64,000 nucleotides of DNA, taken from Codonopsis lanceolata (lineage: Eukaryota; Streptophyta; Magnoliopsida; Asterales; Campanulaceae). Shown here piece after piece: positions 60,375-64,000 of this stretch (position 1 is the stretch's first letter; every line of letters begins with the position of its first letter). The notes below the pieces were generated by a model. That model saw nothing but the letters and a program-made list of their open reading frames with translations. It ran no database searches and was not told the DNA's origin. The stretch is taken from positions 120,851,023 to 120,915,022 of the forward strand of contig CM028382.1 of NCBI GenBank assembly GCA_013146195.2, read 5' to 3'. A program made the translations under genes and the position numbers.

Positions 60375-60785
60375 TGTTGTATATTACTTGATTGTGGGTA
60401 AGGAATCAGTAGGTTAGGCACACCAAAAGATGTTATCCAAAGAGTTACAACCCTAAACGTTTAAACTGATCTACTTCCTCATCCTCGTTACCAGATCCGG
60501 TAGCAAGGATAATTAATATATATAATACTCAAAACTTTAAGCCATACTTGATATTTTCGCATAATAGAGGGAAGCTCAAGCAAACTTATAGGAACTCTTC
60601 AAACTTAGTTATTATATAACAAGTTTAGCTCCACAAGTTTTATTAGTAATCCCATGTGGGATAAAGAAGATACAAGAAAACAAGAAATGAAGAACAAAAC
60701 TTTATACCATAAATGAAACGATTGCTTTACAAACTCAATATGGGAGATGACCAAGTATTATATGTGAATACTACTACATATAACA
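60375..60785 (-). mobile_element. 5' LTR of the copia element, internally deleted
   Basis: 411 bp. It lacks about 330 bp present in the 3' LTR (55149-55478), including the TATA box, and also the long TA tract. The remaining sequence differs by about eight substitutions. Confidence 0.9.
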
Positions 60786-61009
60786 AAAGCAAATTCACAT
60801 GCAGGTGAACGTCGTTGATAAGATATAGACTCTCGATTTCGGGACATGCATCACAAGATAGATATTGTTTTTATGTATTATATGAGTTTTAAAACATGTG
60901 CAAGGCATGTCGGAGCGTTGTGGAATTTCTCCTTCTCTCCTCCTCCTCTTCTTTTTTTTCTTTTTTTTTAAAAGAATTGAAATGCGTATGTTGGAAGACA
61001 TTATCAACT
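60786..61009. other. Intergenic
   Basis: Flank of the copia insertion with a polypyrimidine tract near 60930-60970. No gene. Confidence 0.4.
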
Positions 61010-61215
61010 AAAAATTAAATGTGGAAAATAAAGACATTATCGACAGGAATTAAAAATGTGGAACTGAAAAGAGCTTATCGACTGGAATTTTAAAATGTGG
61101 AAATGTAAAGACTTTATTGAAGGAAATTTAAATGTGGAATTTAAAGACAACATCGACTGAAATTTAAATGCATAAATTAATGACATTATGGACTGAAATT
61201 TAAAATATGGGATTT
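61010..61215. repeat. About 45-bp tandem repeats
   Basis: Around five imperfect units built of AAATGTGGAA, AAAGACATTATCGACTG and GAATTTAAA. Confidence 0.8.
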
Positions 61216-62255
61216 GTTAAGTATTTTCAATTGATCACTAAATCCTGCCGCAAGCGTATGACTACTCGTATAGTATTCAGGATGTCGATACCACATGGAT
61301 TTTGAATCAAGTACCGAAGAACTAACAATTAAAATAATCTAGATAGATTGATTTCAAGATTTTTGTTGTGATAAGTAAATTGAACTAGAAAGATTAAATT
61401 AACTAAATTAAACACAAAATTGGATTTTTGATTAAAAACAATAATTAAAAAACTTCTAGGATTTCGGTTCACCACAACAATAAATTTATAAGTTTCGTAA
61501 CAATCTTTCCGTTCACAATGAATATCATGTTTTGAAGACGAATTGCATAAAAATAGGTAATTGTATTCTTTTAAACTACTCTCAACCTTGTCTAAATTAA
61601 TTGAAATCTGATGTCTCGCTCAATGAATTAAACTAAACTCATTATGTCCTATAATTCATTTAAGCCTCTAGAAATTTAATCAGCTGACGTTCTCATGAAT
61701 TTCTAATTCGATTTTAGGGTTCAGTTACCTATTCTTCTCCTTTCAGTCCTTTATTTTAGTAACTAAGATTATTACATAAACGTAGTAGTTTCACTCGTAA
61801 CTAAGCAATTTGATAAAGTTTAGGTTGGGTATTTTAGAATGTAACTTGATAGCATGTTTGAGAGGGGTTTATATACCTCATGGCTCTAAGTGTCAAGTAA
61901 GGGCATTAACTGCCCAAGCATAACTCCTAAGCATTAACTAGGCCACGCCAGGAATGTGGTGGAGGTTTTCACGCCACTAACCCCCCCCCCACACGTCCAG
62001 ACAACTGTTACAAGGAGAATCAGAGAGCTCGCTAAGCAGGTGCATCCTATTCGCTATGTACTTTGCCCATAGCAAATAGAGGGGGGCTCACGCTCGAGGC
62101 ACATTTACTTGGACTATTTGGACCTGGCAGCATATAAAGAAAAGGGATAAAATTGGTGGACTTTTGAAAAGATATTAATTATATAATAAAACGTTCTTTC
62201 TCTCCTTGTTTTGCTTTATGCTATGCTAAACTCAATGCTTCTTAATTCCTTTTGA
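61216..62255. other. Unclassified repeat DNA
   Basis: No ORF. The phrase CCTGCCGCAAGCGTATGAC and the following AT-rich stretch recall gypsy-type retroelement non-coding DNA, but no ends were found. Confidence 0.35.
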
Positions 62256-62268
62256 GTCAATCGCTTTT

Positions 62269-63415
62269 TTTTTTTATTTTTTTTAGGAAACAGGGACGGC
62301 ACCCTGTAAAATTTTATTAAAAATTAAAGAAAGCTACAAACTTGAGGGGGACAACCAGCCTTGCCCTTATACATGGGAGGACGGAGGAGCCTGACCTCGA
62401 AAAAGGAAAGTACAAAATAGATTAAGAAAAACGAAGGTAAGGGGTTTGCGAGGCATCAAGCTGAATGAGACCTCGAATCGGAAGATTAATGTCGGAGCTG
62501 GACGTAAACTCTCCATCAGAAGAAGTATCGCAAGCTAAATTAGCCAAACTGTCTGCAACCTTGTTTGCCTCCCTGAAACAATGAGTAAAGGAAAATCGCC
62601 CCCTTTCTTTAAGACGCTGGATGTCCCGAAAGATATAGATATGATCCCAAGGGGGAGAATGGCCAGAACAAAGACAATCAAAAAGAACTCGCGAATCAGT
62701 CTCAATGGTGACCTCAGAGAGACCATGATTAACAAGCCAGCGAATACCATAATGCAAGGCACGAATCTCGGCAACCATGTTAGAGCAGCGACCATAAAAG
62801 CTATAGAAGGCAAAAATAAGGCTACCAGTCGAATCCCGTAGAATCCCTCCACCACCGCTAAGCCCAGGATTACCCCTACTAGCACCATGACATTTAGTTT
62901 TATTTAGTTTTAAGAAACCGGCGGAGACCACGGCTGAATTTGGATACATTTTCGCCGCTGAAGACCAGGCCGAGAGGAGAGAAGATTGGAAAGTTGATAA
63001 CCGGCTGAGCTAAGAATGAGCTTCAGGTCTGAATTAATGTTATTGATAATCACTGAAGGAGGTATTCTATCATTGTCAAAAACCGAGGAGTTACGGAACT
63101 TCCATAGATGCCAAAGAATTAAAGAGGGGAGGATAGAAAATAAGATGGAATTACCATGCAACCACCAGGCATAACAAAACTGATGAATCGGGTAAATCTG
63201 GAACGGGAAGCCCATCATGTTATGGAAGTGATGCCATATAGTAGAGGCAGTATTACTTTGGATAAAAACATGATCGAATGTTTCAACAAATCCCGATAGG
63301 CAACAAGAGCATTTTGAAGCTAACTGGAATCCTTTATGCCAAAGCCCCTCATCCAAAGGAAGACGCTTACGAAAGAGCCGCCAAGTTCATTTGGCATAAA
63401 CTTGTGCCAAGGCAC
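62269..63415 (-). mobile_element. LINE with 13-bp target duplication and 5' inversion
   Basis: Flanked by GTCAATCGCTTTT at 62256-62268 and 63416-63428. The A tract (T run on the plus strand, 62265-62283) marks its 3' end. The minus strand carries ORF2 3' sequence up to about 63383. From there to 63415 the same reading continues on the opposite strand, as expected of twin priming. Only the last part of ORF2 is present. Confidence 0.93.
62422..63383 (-). pseudogene. LINE ORF2 C-terminal part: zf-RVT and RNase H
   Basis: The zf-RVT part reads WRLFRKRLPLDEGLWHKGFQ, ASKCSCC, ETFDHVF and LILWHLWKFRN (63383-62910). After a frame change the RNase H part (62949-62422) reads HGASRGNPG, AEIRALHYGIRW, IETDSRVLFD and REANKVADSLANLA. 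The first catalytic Asp, normally in TDGAS, is His here, with a small duplication before it. The protein could not act. It is related to the LINE at 17511. Confidence 0.9.
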
Positions 63416-63458
63416 GTCAATCGCTTTTATACTCTAATAAGTTCTAGAAATGTACAAT

Positions 63459-64000
63459 TAGTGGTGTAAGTGGTTCAGTTTGATTTATTTTAAAACTACA
63501 AATTAAACCCCTCTATATTGATTCTAAAAATCTCAAACCAAATCGAACTGAGTAAGATTTGGATCTGAACGTAACCACACGGTTTTGTTTAGTTTGGTTC
63601 GATTTTGTGGTTTATATAAGTTATTTTTAATCAAATTAACCAACATTAAAAATAACAATAAAAATAAATTTTTAATTTTTAATTAACATCAAAATTAAGA
63701 AATAACATATTAACAACAAATTATCTTAAAAAAAAACAATATAAATTCCAAAATTAACACAATCAATGGAAAAAATAATAGTCTCCAAGAATCTAGAGTT
63801 TGTTTGATTTAGTGTGTTTATATATATATATATATATATTTGACTAAATCAAATGTCTAGATAGATTATGTATATAAGATGATTCAAAGGTTCAAATTAG
63901 ATAACAAATGTATTATAATATTATAATAAATAAATAAAAATATATAAGTTCGTTTGGTTTGATTCGCTACCAAAAACCACGAACCGAACCGAACCGAGTG
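63459..64000. mobile_element. Second hAT-type MITE of the 41268 family (cut by window end)
   Basis: Begins TAGTGGTGTAAGTGGTTCAG and matches 41268-41873 along its length, including AATTAACCAACATTAAAAAT and the terminal GAACCGAACCGA blocks. It has a longer interior with a (TA)n tract near 63820. Confidence 0.88.

Larger units (their letters stand above)
55086..60785 (-). mobile_element. Nearly complete Ty1/copia element
   Basis: 5700 bp on the minus strand with an LTR at each end, a polypurine tract (GTGGGGGAT, minus) next to the 3' LTR and one polyprotein gene. Flanks AACGC (55081-55085) and AAAGC (60786-60790) match at four of five bases, fitting a target duplication with one change. The LTRs differ by about 2 percent over shared sequence, so it is fairly young. 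Confidence 0.92.

Overview
This is nuclear DNA from a flowering plant, almost certainly a eudicot. The evidence is the very AT-rich intergenic sequence, many layered plant transposons (Ty1/copia, Ty3/gypsy-like LTRs, LINEs, CACTA, MULE, hAT and Stowaway-type elements), a plant tRNA-Leu, an NB-ARC/LRR resistance gene of the 'late blight R1' type and a CDR1-like aspartic protease. R1-type NLRs suggest an asterid, but that is a weak inference. Two runs of exactly 100 N (7605-7704, 34032-34131) are assembly gaps. I see no prokaryotic or CRISPR-like system. Most open frames here are transposon genes or chance frames.

1-16930: a large inverted duplication. Two NLR genes face away from each other. 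Copy A leaves the window on the minus strand at position 1 and copy B starts at 16843 on the plus strand. Their 5' ends, leaders and upstream DNA form inverted arms (1-3828 and 11441-16928). Both arms carry the same copia remnant in the order pol-LTR-gag. The loop between them holds a copia-type LTR with its polypurine tract (5276-6332), an unrecognised degenerate ORF, a gap, and a long gypsy-like LTR (to 11440). The right arm alone gained a solo LTR (14944-16198, target duplication ATTTG).

16843-22390: NLR copy B is a pseudogene. It is split by a 5'-truncated LINE, whose RNase H domain is in turn split by a further element (18412-20221). 22391-26875: the 3' part of a SIRE-like copia element (extra ORF plus 3' LTR). 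26876-34031: AT-rich intergenic DNA with MITEs and a truncated aspartic protease gene (32419-33000).

34132-40553: a CACTA transposon remnant, two protein regions plus its 3' terminus, lying against a gypsy-like LTR. 41268-44450: a dense cluster of small DNA transposons (hAT-type MITE, a 9-bp-TSD MULE nested in a Stowaway-like element, another MITE), directly followed by a tRNA-Leu(TAG) gene. 45500-48428: fragments of two copia elements (pol 3' end; SIRE-like gag and 5' LTR), both on the minus strand.

51117-51985: a possible small three-exon host gene, the only candidate here that is neither transposon nor obvious pseudogene. 55086-60785: an almost complete, fairly young copia element on the minus strand, with two coding lesions and a deletion that removes the promoter of its 5' LTR. 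62269-63415: a minus-strand LINE insertion with a 13-bp target duplication and a 5' inversion typical of twin priming. 63459-64000: a second member of the hAT-type MITE family.
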